From contig NZ_CP013373.1 in assembly GCF_001522585.2 (NCBI RefSeq), forward strand, positions 2,294,001-2,358,000: a stretch of DNA of 64,000 nucleotides, in the 5' to 3' direction. Under the pieces are notes generated by a model that ran no database searches, had not been told where the DNA came from, and saw nothing but the letters and a program-made list of their open reading frames with translations. Made by a program: the position numbers and the translations under genes. Shown piece by piece: positions 56,596 through 64,000 of this stretch; position 1 is the stretch's first letter; the number at the start of each line of letters is the position of its first letter. This DNA comes from Burkholderia sp. NRF60-BP8. Lineage in GTDB: Bacteria; Pseudomonadota; Gammaproteobacteria; Burkholderiales; Burkholderiaceae.

Positions 56596-57351
56596 CTACG
56601 CGCGCGTCCACGCGACGCACGCCGCGTAGCCGGGCGCCGCGTCGAGCCACGCCGCGTCGAACACCGCGACGCCGGCGGCGGGCGCGGCCGGCTCGACGAT
56701 CGTCGTCGCGGGCGTCGTGGCGTCGCGCGGCGGCACGACCGCGAACGCGCGCAGCCCGCCGACGATGCCGGTGCCGAGCGCCTTGAGCAGCGCCTCCTTC
56801 GCGGACCACACGCGCATGAATTCGCGCTCGCGCGCGCCGGGCGGCAGGCCGTCGAGATACGCGACCTCCGCGGGGGCGCACACTTCGCGCGTCAGCGCGC
56901 GCCAGTCGGCCGCGCGGTTGCAGCCCTCGATATCGACGCCGACGCGGCCCGCCGGCGCCCACGCGATCAGCGCATGGTCGCCTGCGTGCGACACGTTGAA
57001 GTCGAGCGACACGCGGTGCATGCGGTCCAGCGACGGCCGCCCCGATGCGTCGACGACGATCTCGACCGCGTGCGCGGCGATGCCGAGCGCCGCGCCGAGC
57101 ACGTCGCGCAACGCGGCGCGCGTCGCCGCACTGCGTACCGCATCCTCGTGCCGCAGGAAGCGCGCGGCGCGTGCGCGCTCGTCGTCGCTCAGCGCCGCAT
57201 ACGCGGGCGACGCGAGCGGCACGCGCCAGTCGAAATCGACGCGAGCGACCCGCACGCCGGCGCGCGTCGCAGCGGGCGGTACGTCGAACGCATGCACGCG
57301 CCACGCGCGCGGCGTTGCAACGGGAGAAACGGAATTGGACGGAATGGACAT
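56596..57351 (-). CDS. 4'-phosphopantetheinyl transferase (Sfp type)
   Basis: Transfers the phosphopantetheine arm from CoA to carrier proteins of fatty acid, polyketide or nonribosomal peptide synthases. The 251-residue size and the two motifs VGVDIEGC and WSAKEALLKALG (Mg2+ and CoA binding) mark the Sfp/Gsp group; VSHAGDHALIAW supplies the upstream conserved His. ATG at 57351 (MSIPSNSVSPVATP) is chosen; upstream codons are low complexity. No carrier-protein synthase lies in the window, so it probably acts on distant gene clusters. Confidence 0.9.
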   Translation of the reverse strand: MSIPSNSVSPVATPRAWRVHAFDVPPAATRAGVRVARVDFDWRVPLASPAYAALSDDERARAARFLRHEDAVRSAATRAALRDVLGAALGIAAHAVEIVVDASGRPSLDRMHRVSLDFNVSHAGDHALIAWAPAGRVGVDIEGCNRAADWRALTREVCAPAEVAYLDGLPPGAREREFMRVWSAKEALLKALGTGIVGGLRAFAVVPPRDATTPATTIVEPAAPAAGVAVFDAAWLDAAPGYAACVAWTRA

Positions 57352-57487
57352 CGGCGCGCGGCAACTCGCTGGGCTGTAAGACGAAACGTCCGATGTTAAT
57401 CGATCGCGCCGGCATGCGGCCGCTGCCGCTGCCGCCGGATCGGAAAGCAAACGGGGCTAGCGGGTTGCGTTCGCCGTATACGCCGGG

Positions 57488-58525
57488 TCATCCGTTCGCG
57501 GCCCTGCCCGGCGCACCGCTGCCCGTCAGCCGTCCGCGCGACGCCGGGTGGAGCGCATGCACGGCGCCCGGCGCATCGGCAGGCAGCACGCCGTGTTGCA
57601 GCCAGTACGACGCGACGGGCCACAGCGTGTCGGTGAAGCGGCTGTGGAAAAACGCGAAATGGCCGATCGCCGCGACGCCGATGTCGGCCGGCGCGATCCG
57701 CAGATGCGTGACGTTGCTGCCCGTGTAATAGCCGACCAGCCGCTCGATCGCGTCGACCGTGCCGAACGCGTCGTCGTCGAGGCCGATCGCGAGCATCGGC
57801 GCCGACAGCCCCGCGAAGCGCGCCGGCAACGCGGCGCGACTCGCCGCGCCGTCGTCGAGCACGCTGCCGATGTAGCCATCCTCGAAGCGCGGCCGCGAAC
57901 GCGCCCACGACAGCGCGACCCCGCGCGGCGTGTCCTCCATCCAGCCGAGCCGCTTCGCGGGCACGTAGCCGAACACGGCCGCGAGCGCGGGCATCGCGAC
58001 ATGCCACTTCCACCACATGCGGCGCCGCTCGGCGGGCAGGTAATCGCGCCAGTACGCATACTGCGCGCCGACGGTCACCACATGCCGCACGTGCACGTTC
58101 GATGCCGCGAGGCCGAGCACGCAGCCGCCGATGCTGTGCGCGACCACATCGAGCGGCTGGCCCGCAAACGCGTCGCGCGCGTAATGCAGCGCGGCCTCGC
58201 AATCGAGCCGCCCCCAGTCGAGCCAGGTCGCGCGCAGCTTCGCGAGCTGCGCCGGGCGCGACCCACCGATGCCGCGATAGTCGTAGACGAGCACGTCGCG
58301 CCCCTGCGCGAACAGCCAGGCCGCGAAACGAAAGTAGTAGTCGCAGCGCACCGACGTCGCGCAATTGACAACCGTCACGGGCCGCACGCCGCCGCCGCGA
58401 TGGCGCCAGACATGGCCGCGCAACGGGTAGCCGTCGGCCGCGCGCAGCGTCACGGGCTCGGGCGGCAATGCGCCTGCCGCGCGACTGCCCGGCGCCGCAC
58501 CGCTTTCCTCGTTCGAAATCGTCAT
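57488..58525 (-). CDS. Alpha/beta hydrolase
   Basis: A 345-residue alpha/beta-hydrolase with nucleophile Ser in VAHSIGGCVLG, an acidic residue candidate in LAIGLDDDAFGTVDAIERL and a His in IGHFAFFHSRF. The N-terminal part, with VTLRAADGYPLRGHVWRH and VYDYRGIGGSRP, is typical of esterase/lipase-like proteins of this family. No signal peptide. The substrate is unknown. CAGGAG lies 5 nt before the ATG at 58525. Immediately upstream is an unusual 48-bp tandem repeat (58545-58737), shared with the divergent LysR gene. Confidence 0.88.
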   Translation of the reverse strand: MTISNEESGAAPGSRAAGALPPEPVTLRAADGYPLRGHVWRHRGGGVRPVTVVNCATSVRCDYYFRFAAWLFAQGRDVLVYDYRGIGGSRPAQLAKLRATWLDWGRLDCEAALHYARDAFAGQPLDVVAHSIGGCVLGLAASNVHVRHVVTVGAQYAYWRDYLPAERRRMWWKWHVAMPALAAVFGYVPAKRLGWMEDTPRGVALSWARSRPRFEDGYIGSVLDDGAASRAALPARFAGLSAPMLAIGLDDDAFGTVDAIERLVGYYTGSNVTHLRIAPADIGVAAIGHFAFFHSRFTDTLWPVASYWLQHGVLPADAPGAVHALHPASRGRLTGSGAPGRAANG

Positions 58526-58544
58526 CGTGTCTCCTGTCGGTCCG

Positions 58545-58737
58545 AGTCGGCGCTTGAGCGCTTACCTGGACCCCATGCATCGCGGTCGTCCCAGTTGGCG
58601 CTGCAGCGCTTACCGGGTTCTCGTACGGGGCGGTCGCCCTCGTTAGCGCTTCGGCGCTTACTGGAATCCCATGCTTCCGGGTCGGTCCGGGTCGCCGCCT
58701 CGGCGCTTGCTCGGCCCCGCTTCCACGATCGACCCGC
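58545..58737. repeat. Degenerate ~48-bp tandem repeat, four copies
   Basis: Copies begin at 58545, 58593, 58641 and 58690. Each opens with a conserved core of the form GTYRGCGCTTNRGCGCTTAC containing two GCGCT(T) boxes, followed by a less conserved part with a GGTCG block. Copies 1-3 are best preserved; copy 4 is shifted by one base. The array fills most of the gap between the hydrolase and the LysR gene. It could be a multi-site operator or a decaying minisatellite. Confidence 0.65.
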
Positions 58738-58805
58738 CTCCATTGAACTTGACGCGTGCCGCGTTCTCAACCAATCTTGCTGCTCCGTTCGCATGAGCCG
58801 CACGC

Positions 58806-59747
58806 ATGTCAACGCCACTCGTCCGTCTCCCGTCGCTCGATCTCGTCCGCGGTTTCGTCGCCGTCGGCCGCCGCATGAGCATCACGCTCGCCGCGCAGGA
58901 CCTGTGCGTCACGCAGTCGGCGGTCAGCCGTCAGGTCCATGCGCTCGAAGCGCATCTCGGCGTGACCTTGCTGCAGCGTGGCTACCGGAAGATCGCGTTC
59001 ACGCCGGAAGGCGAGCGGCTGTTCCGCGTCGCCGATGCGGCGCTGCACAGCCTGCAGGACACCGTCGCGTCGCTCGCCGCCGTGCGCGAGCGCCAGCCCG
59101 TGACGATCACCGCCAGCATCGGCGTGACCGCGCTCTGGCTGCTGCCGCGGCTCGGACGGTTGCAGGCGCGGCTGCCCGCGATCGACCTGCGCGTCGCCGC
59201 GAACGACAAGGTACTCGATTTGCGCGCCGAAGGCATCGACCTCGGCATCCGCTACTGCCCGCGCGACCGTGCGCCGGCCGGTGCGCTGCGCCTGTTCGAC
59301 GAGATCGTCGTGCCGGTCGCGCATCCCGCGCTCGCCGCGCGGCCGGTCGCGAGCGCGGCGGCGATCGCCGATCACGTGCTGCTCGAATTCGACGGGCCGC
59401 CGCAGCCGCAACTGCAGTGGCACGCGCACCTGCACGCGGCGGGGCTCGGCGACGCGCGCCCGAAAGGCGTGTTGCGCTTCAACCAGTACGACCAGGTGAT
59501 CCAGGCCGCGATCGCGGGCCAGGGCATCGCGCTCGGCCGGCTCGCGCTCGTCGCGCCGATGCTCGCCGACGGCCGGCTCGCGGTGCTCGGGCCGCACACG
59601 CGGACGCGATCGGAAACGTACGGCTACTGGCTGTTCCAGCACGATCCGGCCCCGCGCCGCGAAGTCGCCGACGTGCGCGACTGGATACTCGCCGAAGCGG
59701 CCGAATGCGACGCGGCGATGCACGCGCACGATACGACGTCGGCGTGA
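58806..59747 (+). CDS. LysR-type transcriptional regulator (GcvA-like)
   Basis: A 313-residue LTTR. The N-terminal HTH (LVRGFVAVGRRMSITLAAQDLCVTQSAVSRQVHALEAHLG) is followed by an effector domain of the GcvA/AmpR group (LLPRLGRLQARLPAIDLRVAA, GIDLGIRY, GQGIALGRLALV). No ribosome-binding site is obvious before the ATG at 58806. Divergent from the alpha/beta hydrolase; the MFS gene follows on the same strand after 164 bp. Either may be its target. Confidence 0.92.
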   Translation: MSTPLVRLPSLDLVRGFVAVGRRMSITLAAQDLCVTQSAVSRQVHALEAHLGVTLLQRGYRKIAFTPEGERLFRVADAALHSLQDTVASLAAVRERQPVTITASIGVTALWLLPRLGRLQARLPAIDLRVAANDKVLDLRAEGIDLGIRYCPRDRAPAGALRLFDEIVVPVAHPALAARPVASAAAIADHVLLEFDGPPQPQLQWHAHLHAAGLGDARPKGVLRFNQYDQVIQAAIAGQGIALGRLALVAPMLADGRLAVLGPHTRTRSETYGYWLFQHDPAPRREVADVRDWILAEAAECDAAMHAHDTTSA

Positions 59748-59911
59748 GCCGGCGGTGCGGATGCGCGCGAGCGCAGACGACGGCCGCCCGCTTCGCATTC
59801 CCGTTGCGCATGCCAACCTGACCGAATGATCGCTTGAGCGGCGGCCGCCCCGCTCGTCTAATCGGGATCGAGCGCGGCCGTTTCGCTGCGCGCCTTCATC
59901 CGGAGACACGC

Positions 59912-61144
59912 ATGACCCCGATCGAACAGGAAGTCCGGCGCCGCTGGCTGCCCGTGCTGGCAGGCGGTCTGATCATGGGCGCCGCGCTCGGCATCCGCCA
60001 CGTGCAGGGCCTGTTCCTCGCGCCCGTCTCGCTCGACCACGGCTGGTCGCGCGAAGCGTTCGGGCTCGCGCTGGCGCTGCAGAACCTGATCTGGGGCGTC
60101 GCGCAGCCGTTCACCGGGATGGTGGCCGACCGCTTCGGCTCGGTGCGCGTGATCGTCGCCGGCATGCTGCTGTACGCGGCCGGGCTCGTCACGATGGCGC
60201 ACGCTGCGTCGACCGGCCTGTTCACGGTCGGCGCCGGGCTCGTGATCGGCGTCGCGCTGTCGGGCTCGGCGTTCGCGTCGATCTACGGCGCGCTGAGCCG
60301 CCTGTTCCCGCCCGACCGGCGCGGCTGGGCGCTCGGTATCGCCGGCGCGATCGGTGGGCTCGGCCAGTTCTGCATGGTGCCCGTCGCGCAGGAACTGATC
60401 GGCGGCATCGGCTGGCGGCACGCGTTCGTCGCGCTGGCGCTCGTCGCCGCGCTGCTCGCACCGCTCGCCGTGCTGCTGCGCGACCGGCCCGCTCAGGCGG
60501 CCGGCGCCGCAGCCGGCCCCGACCAGTCGATCGGCGAGGCCGTGCGCGAGGCGTTCGCGCATCGCGGCTTCTGGCTGCTGAACGCGGGCTTCTTCGCATG
60601 CGGCTTCCAGCTCGCGTTCATCGCGACGCACTTGCCCGCCTACCTGCTCGACCACGGCCTGCCGGCGCGCCACGCAAGTGTCGCGCTCGCGCTGATCGCG
60701 CTGACCAACGTGGCCGGCACCTACGCGTGCGGGCAGCTGGGCGGGCTGCTGCGGCGCAAGTACGTGCTGTCGGTGCTGTACCTCGTGCGTGCATTCGCGA
60801 TGGCCGCGTTCGTCGCCGCGCCGTTGTCGCCCGCGAGCGTCTACGGGTTCGCAGCCGTGATGGGGTTCACGTGGCTCGGCACGGTGCCGCTGACGAACGG
60901 CGTGATCTCGCAGGTGTTCGGCGTGCGCTACATCGCGACGCTGTTCGGCTTCGTGTTCTTCGGGCACCAGCTCGGCAGCTTCTTCGGGGTGTGGCTCGGT
61001 GCGATCGTGTACGACGCGACGCATTCGTACCTGCCGCTGTGGATCGGCTCGATCGCGCTCGGCGTGCTCGCGGCGTTGCTGCACCTGCCGATCGACGACG
61101 CGCGCGTCGCGCGCCCGGCATCGGGCCGCGCGGCGTGGGCATGA
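59912..61144 (+). CDS. MFS transporter
   Basis: A 410-residue major facilitator with about 12 membrane helices. It has the loop 2-3 motif GMVADRFGSVRVIV and a Gly-rich helix (AGAIGGLGQFCMVPVAQE). The pattern is that of the monocarboxylate/oxalate-formate (OFA-like) branch; the substrate is unknown. ATG at 59912 follows CGGAGACACGC. Its stop overlaps the start of a 38-codon gene by 4 bp (ATGA). Confidence 0.9.
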   Translation: MTPIEQEVRRRWLPVLAGGLIMGAALGIRHVQGLFLAPVSLDHGWSREAFGLALALQNLIWGVAQPFTGMVADRFGSVRVIVAGMLLYAAGLVTMAHAASTGLFTVGAGLVIGVALSGSAFASIYGALSRLFPPDRRGWALGIAGAIGGLGQFCMVPVAQELIGGIGWRHAFVALALVAALLAPLAVLLRDRPAQAAGAAAGPDQSIGEAVREAFAHRGFWLLNAGFFACGFQLAFIATHLPAYLLDHGLPARHASVALALIALTNVAGTYACGQLGGLLRRKYVLSVLYLVRAFAMAAFVAAPLSPASVYGFAAVMGFTWLGTVPLTNGVISQVFGVRYIATLFGFVFFGHQLGSFFGVWLGAIVYDATHSYLPLWIGSIALGVLAALLHLPIDDARVARPASGRAAWA

Positions 61145-61257
61145 TCCGCGCGGCACTGGCGGCCGGCACGCTCGCGTTCGTCGCGTGGTGCGGCGCGGCC
61201 TACTTCGATGCGGGCGTCGTGTACGCGCTGCTCGAGCACGTCGCGTTCTGCAATTGA
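61141..61257 (+). CDS. Small single-span membrane protein coupled to the MFS gene
   Basis: A 38-residue frame (MIRAALAAGTLAFVAWCG...) that starts inside the MFS stop codon (ATGA overlap) and ends at TGA 61255-61257, before the convergent photolyase gene. Residues ~3-31 are hydrophobic and could form one membrane helix. There is no family I recognise. The overlap and the hydrophobic composition argue for a real gene, perhaps a small accessory subunit of the transporter, but length alone cannot prove it. Confidence 0.5.
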   Translation: MIRAALAAGTLAFVAWCGAAYFDAGVVYALLEHVAFCN

Positions 61258-61279
61258 GGCGGCAAACCGGGGCGAGCGA

Positions 61280-62758
61280 TCAGCGGCGCTTCGGCAACGC
61301 CGCCAGCGCATCGAGTGCCCGGGCGCGCGCGGCCGCGTGCTCGACGAGCGGTGCCGGGTAGTCGACGCCGAGCCGTACACCGGCCGCCTCGAGCGCCAGC
61401 GGCGACGCTTCCCAGGGCGCATGGATCGACGCATCGTCGAGGCCGGCAAGCTCGGGCACCCAGCGCCGCACGTACGCACCGTCCGGGTCGAACTTTTGCC
61501 CCTGCGCGACCGGATTGAAGATGCGGAAATACGGCGCGGCGTCGGCGCCGCAGCCGGCCACCCACTGCCAGCTCGCCGCATTGTTCGCGGGATCGGCGTC
61601 GACCAGCGTGTCGCGGAACCATGCTTCGCCCGCGCGCCAATCGATCAGCAGATGCTTGACGAGGAACGACGCGACGACCATCCGCACGCGGTTGTGCATC
61701 CAGCCGGTCGTCCACAGCTCGCGCAGGCCCGCATCGACGAGCGGGTAGCCTGTCCGCCCGCGTTGCCATGCACGTAACGCCGCAGGATCGGCGCGCCACG
61801 GCATCGCATCGAATTGCGCGCGGAAGTTGTCGGTCGCGAGCGCCGGGAAGTGATACAGCAGCATGTAGCTGAATTCGCGCCAGCCGAGCTCGCTCAGAAA
61901 TTTGTCGGCGTGCGCCGCATACGCCGCGCCGCCCGCACTCGCGGCGCCTTGCACCGCATGCCACACCTGCCGCGGCGACACGTTGCCGAAGCGCAGGAAC
62001 GGCGACAGCCGGCTCGTCGCCGGCCGATCGGGCCGGTCGCGCGCGTCCGCATAGCCGGCGAGCGCGGTCGTCACGAACGTGTCGAGTTGCGCGTGCGCGC
62101 CGGCCTCGTCGGGCGCCGGCCACGCATCGCGCAGGCCGCCGGCCCAGTCCGGCGCATGCGGACGCAACGCGAGTGCGTCGAGCGCCAGCGCGCGATCGCA
62201 CACGGCCTTCGGCCACGGATGAAACGCGATCCGCCCGGGTGCCGGCAGCGGCGCGGCGACCGTGCGATCGCGCCGCGCCGCGCGCCAGTACGCGGTGAAC
62301 ACCTGATACGGGCCGCCGCTGCCCGTCAGCACCTCCCACGGCTCGTTCAGCAGGCTGCCGTTGCTGCTCTCCACCGTCACGCCGCGCGCCTTGAGCGACG
62401 CCTTCAGCGCCGCGTCGGCGTCACGCTGCGGCTGCGCATAGCGGCGGTTCCAGTACACGGCCGCCGCGCCCGTGTCGCCGACGACGCGCTCGATCTCGCG
62501 CGGCGCGTCGCCGCGCAACAGCAGCACGCGCCCGCCCTGCCGCGCGAGCGCGGCGTCCAGCCCTGCCAGCGACCCGTGCAGCCACCAGCGCGCCGCACCG
62601 CCGAGCGCAGGCCCGGCGCCGGCTCCCGTGTCGTCGACGAAAACGCAGACGAGCGGCCGGCCGGATGCGACCGCGCGCGTCAGCGCGGGCTGATCGGTGA
62701 TGCGCAGATCGTCGCGGAACCAGACGATCGCGGGGGCAACGGACGACTGGGCGAGCAC
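61280..62758 (-). CDS. phrB: Deoxyribodipyrimidine photolyase
   Basis: Light-driven repair of cyclobutane pyrimidine dimers with FAD. The 492-residue protein has the N-terminal antenna domain (IVWFRDDLRITDQPAL) and the C-terminal FAD domain with TGYPLVDAGLRELWTTGWMH, NRVRMVVASFLVKHLLIDWR and DADPANNAASWQWVAGCG, the signature of class I CPD photolyases. The GTG at 62758 is preferred: GAGGTG lies 7 nt upstream, and the protein then begins with VLAQSSVAPAIVWFRDD. The frame is open to 62983 but unlike the family. Confidence 0.94.
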   Translation of the reverse strand: MLAQSSVAPAIVWFRDDLRITDQPALTRAVASGRPLVCVFVDDTGAGAGPALGGAARWWLHGSLAGLDAALARQGGRVLLLRGDAPREIERVVGDTGAAAVYWNRRYAQPQRDADAALKASLKARGVTVESSNGSLLNEPWEVLTGSGGPYQVFTAYWRAARRDRTVAAPLPAPGRIAFHPWPKAVCDRALALDALALRPHAPDWAGGLRDAWPAPDEAGAHAQLDTFVTTALAGYADARDRPDRPATSRLSPFLRFGNVSPRQVWHAVQGAASAGGAAYAAHADKFLSELGWREFSYMLLYHFPALATDNFRAQFDAMPWRADPAALRAWQRGRTGYPLVDAGLRELWTTGWMHNRVRMVVASFLVKHLLIDWRAGEAWFRDTLVDADPANNAASWQWVAGCGADAAPYFRIFNPVAQGQKFDPDGAYVRRWVPELAGLDDASIHAPWEASPLALEAAGVRLGVDYPAPLVEHAAARARALDALAALPKRR

Positions 62759-63085
62759 GGGCAGGCACCTCGATGGCGAAAGCAAAAAGAGACGCGTATT
62801 GTCGCGGCTGCGCCGCACGGTGTCGACGCCGGCCGTCACCGCCGGCGCGTCACGCCGACACCGCGTGCGGCCGCACGATCGGCTTCGATTCGATGGAAGT
62901 CGCACTGCCGGAAGGCGGCACGCACGGCATGTTTCCGCGGCTGCGGTGCGTCGAGCGGTTTCTCGCACACCGCGCATCCGCACGGCTGGTGCAACGCCGA
63001 ACGCATCGCATCGCGCTGCGGCCGCCCGACGGACCGACCGTACCGCCGGTGCGACCGACCGAGCGGGTCGTCACGATGGATCGCG
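62759..63085. other. Intergenic stretch upstream of phrB, no gene recognised
   Basis: About 330 bp between the DHH phosphoesterase stop and the photolyase start. It must hold the phrB promoter, but I find no convincing -35/-10 pair. Only short GAC/CCG-rich direct repeats are visible. Open frames here lack ribosome-binding sites. Confidence 0.5.
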
Positions 63086-64000
63086 TCAATCGAGCCGGAA
63101 CGCGGCCTCGAAGCGCTCGGCAAACGCATCGAACTCGGCTTCCGGCAGATGGTTGATGCCGCCCGCGCGCTTGCGCCCGCCGCCGGTCGAGAAGCCGCGG
63201 CAGAACTCGTCCGCGCCGATCGGCCGGCCGTCGGGCACGCGTACGCTGACGACGAGGCCGCCGTCCGCGCGCGGCGACAGCACCGCGAGCGCCGCATGCG
63301 GCGCATTGCGCATCCGCTCGTTCGCGAGCATGCCGATCGCGCGCCGCGCCCACGGGAGATCGGGCATCCGCACGAGCGCCGCGCCCGGCACCTCGCGCAC
63401 CGGCGCGAGCGCGCATGCACGCGCCATGTCGTCGCGGTAACCGTCGCGCAACGCGGCGAACACGGCCGTCTCGCACACGAAATCGAGCGGATCGATGCAC
63501 GGCAGCATCGCGTCGGCGAGCGCCGCCGGATCGAAATGCAGATCGCCGACGCACTCGCCGTATGCGTTGTAGTTCAGATAGCAGCCGAGCTCCGCGAGCA
63601 TGCAACGCTCGGCTTCGTCGACGCCGTGCTCGCGCGCCAGCGCATCGCCGAGCGCCGGCAGTTCGTCGCCGAATGCCGCGACGATCGCCCAGCGCGCGTA
63701 CCGGCCGCCAAGATGGCGGTTCACGATCGCGCTGGTGCAGACGTCGGCGGCCGTGTCGATATGCGCGTCGAAGCGCGGGTGGTCCGGCAGTTCGCCTGCA
63801 AAGTGATGATCGAAGTAACGGACCGTCGCGCCGTCGCGCAGCAGCCGCGCGCACGCGTCGCGGTTCTGGTCGTGCGACACGTCGAGCACGGTGACGAGGT
63901 CGCCAGCGCCCGCGTCGATACGCTCGAGCAGCCTGATGTCGCGCTTCACGCCGGTCACGAGCGTGCCCTGCACGCGTTGCGCGAGCCGCAACTGCTGAAG
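63086..64000 (-). CDS. DHH family phosphoesterase (5' part outside the window)
   Basis: Three hundred and four codons remain open to the window edge with no start codon that must be used; the codon at 63991 is TTG. DHH-superfamily metal motifs are visible: VLDVSHDQNRDA, YFDHHFAGELPD, and the C-terminal DHHA1-like GGGRKRAGG. Related proteins hydrolyse short oligonucleotides, cyclic dinucleotides or pAp; the substrate here is open. The N-terminal metal-binding part is cut off by the window. Stop codon at 63086-63088. Confidence 0.85.
   Translation of the reverse strand, partial: LQQLRLAQRVQGTLVTGVKRDIRLLERIDAGAGDLVTVLDVSHDQNRDACARLLRDGATVRYFDHHFAGELPDHPRFDAHIDTAADVCTSAIVNRHLGGRYARWAIVAAFGDELPALGDALAREHGVDEAERCMLAELGCYLNYNAYGECVGDLHFDPAALADAMLPCIDPLDFVCETAVFAALRDGYRDDMARACALAPVREVPGAALVRMPDLPWARRAIGMLANERMRNAPHAALAVLSPRADGGLVVSVRVPDGRPIGADEFCRGFSTGGGRKRAGGINHLPEAEFDAFAERFEAAFRLD

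Noticed and set aside
58545..58737. CRISPR array
   Set aside because: The repeats are degenerate, directly adjacent without spacers of constant size, only four copies, and no cas gene is near.

Overview
The window is chromosomal DNA from a high-GC betaproteobacterium, most likely Burkholderia (probably the B. cepacia complex). This is inferred from strong G/C bias at third codon positions, a phasin gene, a pyruvate dehydrogenase E3 with its own lipoyl domain, a hut operon using the HutF/HutG route, and a CTGT-N8-ACAG LexA box. Almost all of the sequence is ordinary housekeeping and catabolic core genome. I see no phage, insertion sequence, CRISPR array or rRNA operon.

Layout. 0-2.6 kb: end of an unknown gene, a PBP7-type endopeptidase (pbpG) and a phasin with a strong promoter. 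2.7-9.2 kb: pyruvate dehydrogenase operon aceE-aceF-lpdA on the minus strand, with an interspersed repeat between aceF and lpdA. 9.5-12.6 kb: a membrane PAS histidine kinase and a FixJ-type regulator, divergent from aceE. 12.9-21.6 kb: folD, an M3 oligopeptidase, SOS-controlled dinB, a racemase lacking one catalytic cysteine, initiator tRNA-fMet, exonuclease III and a prolyl oligopeptidase. 21.7-26.3 kb: glnA-ntrB-ntrC with a sigma54 promoter and NtrC enhancer sites. 26.4-36.9 kb: rhodanese, a MoaB/CinA-like protein with an EI24-domain membrane protein, a sterol desaturase with a secreted beta-propeller, hrpA, argA and yggX.

37.0-42.6 kb: an MHS-type transporter, a CoA-transferase/acyl-CoA dehydrogenase pair and a divergent LysR regulator, followed by tRNA-Val(CAC). 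42.9-46.5 kb: a three-gene gamma-glutamyl-polyamine set (class III aminotransferase, glutamine-synthetase-like ligase, gamma-glutamyl-GABA hydrolase). 47.2-55.4 kb: the complete histidine utilisation operon hutH-C-U-D-I-F-G under two TGTCTAGACA operators, with a divergent amino-acid-binding protein. 55.6-64 kb: a Sfp-type phosphopantetheinyl transferase, an alpha/beta hydrolase, a LysR regulator, an MFS transporter coupled to a 38-residue membrane protein, a DNA photolyase and a partial DHH phosphoesterase.

Nitrogen metabolism links much of the window. Histidine breakdown (hut) and polyamine breakdown release ammonium, glutamate or GABA, while glnA-ntrBC and argA assimilate and sense nitrogen. 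The least explained elements are a degenerate 48-bp tandem repeat at about 58.5-58.7 kb, several perfect inverted repeats in promoter regions, and the Cys-to-Thr racemase.
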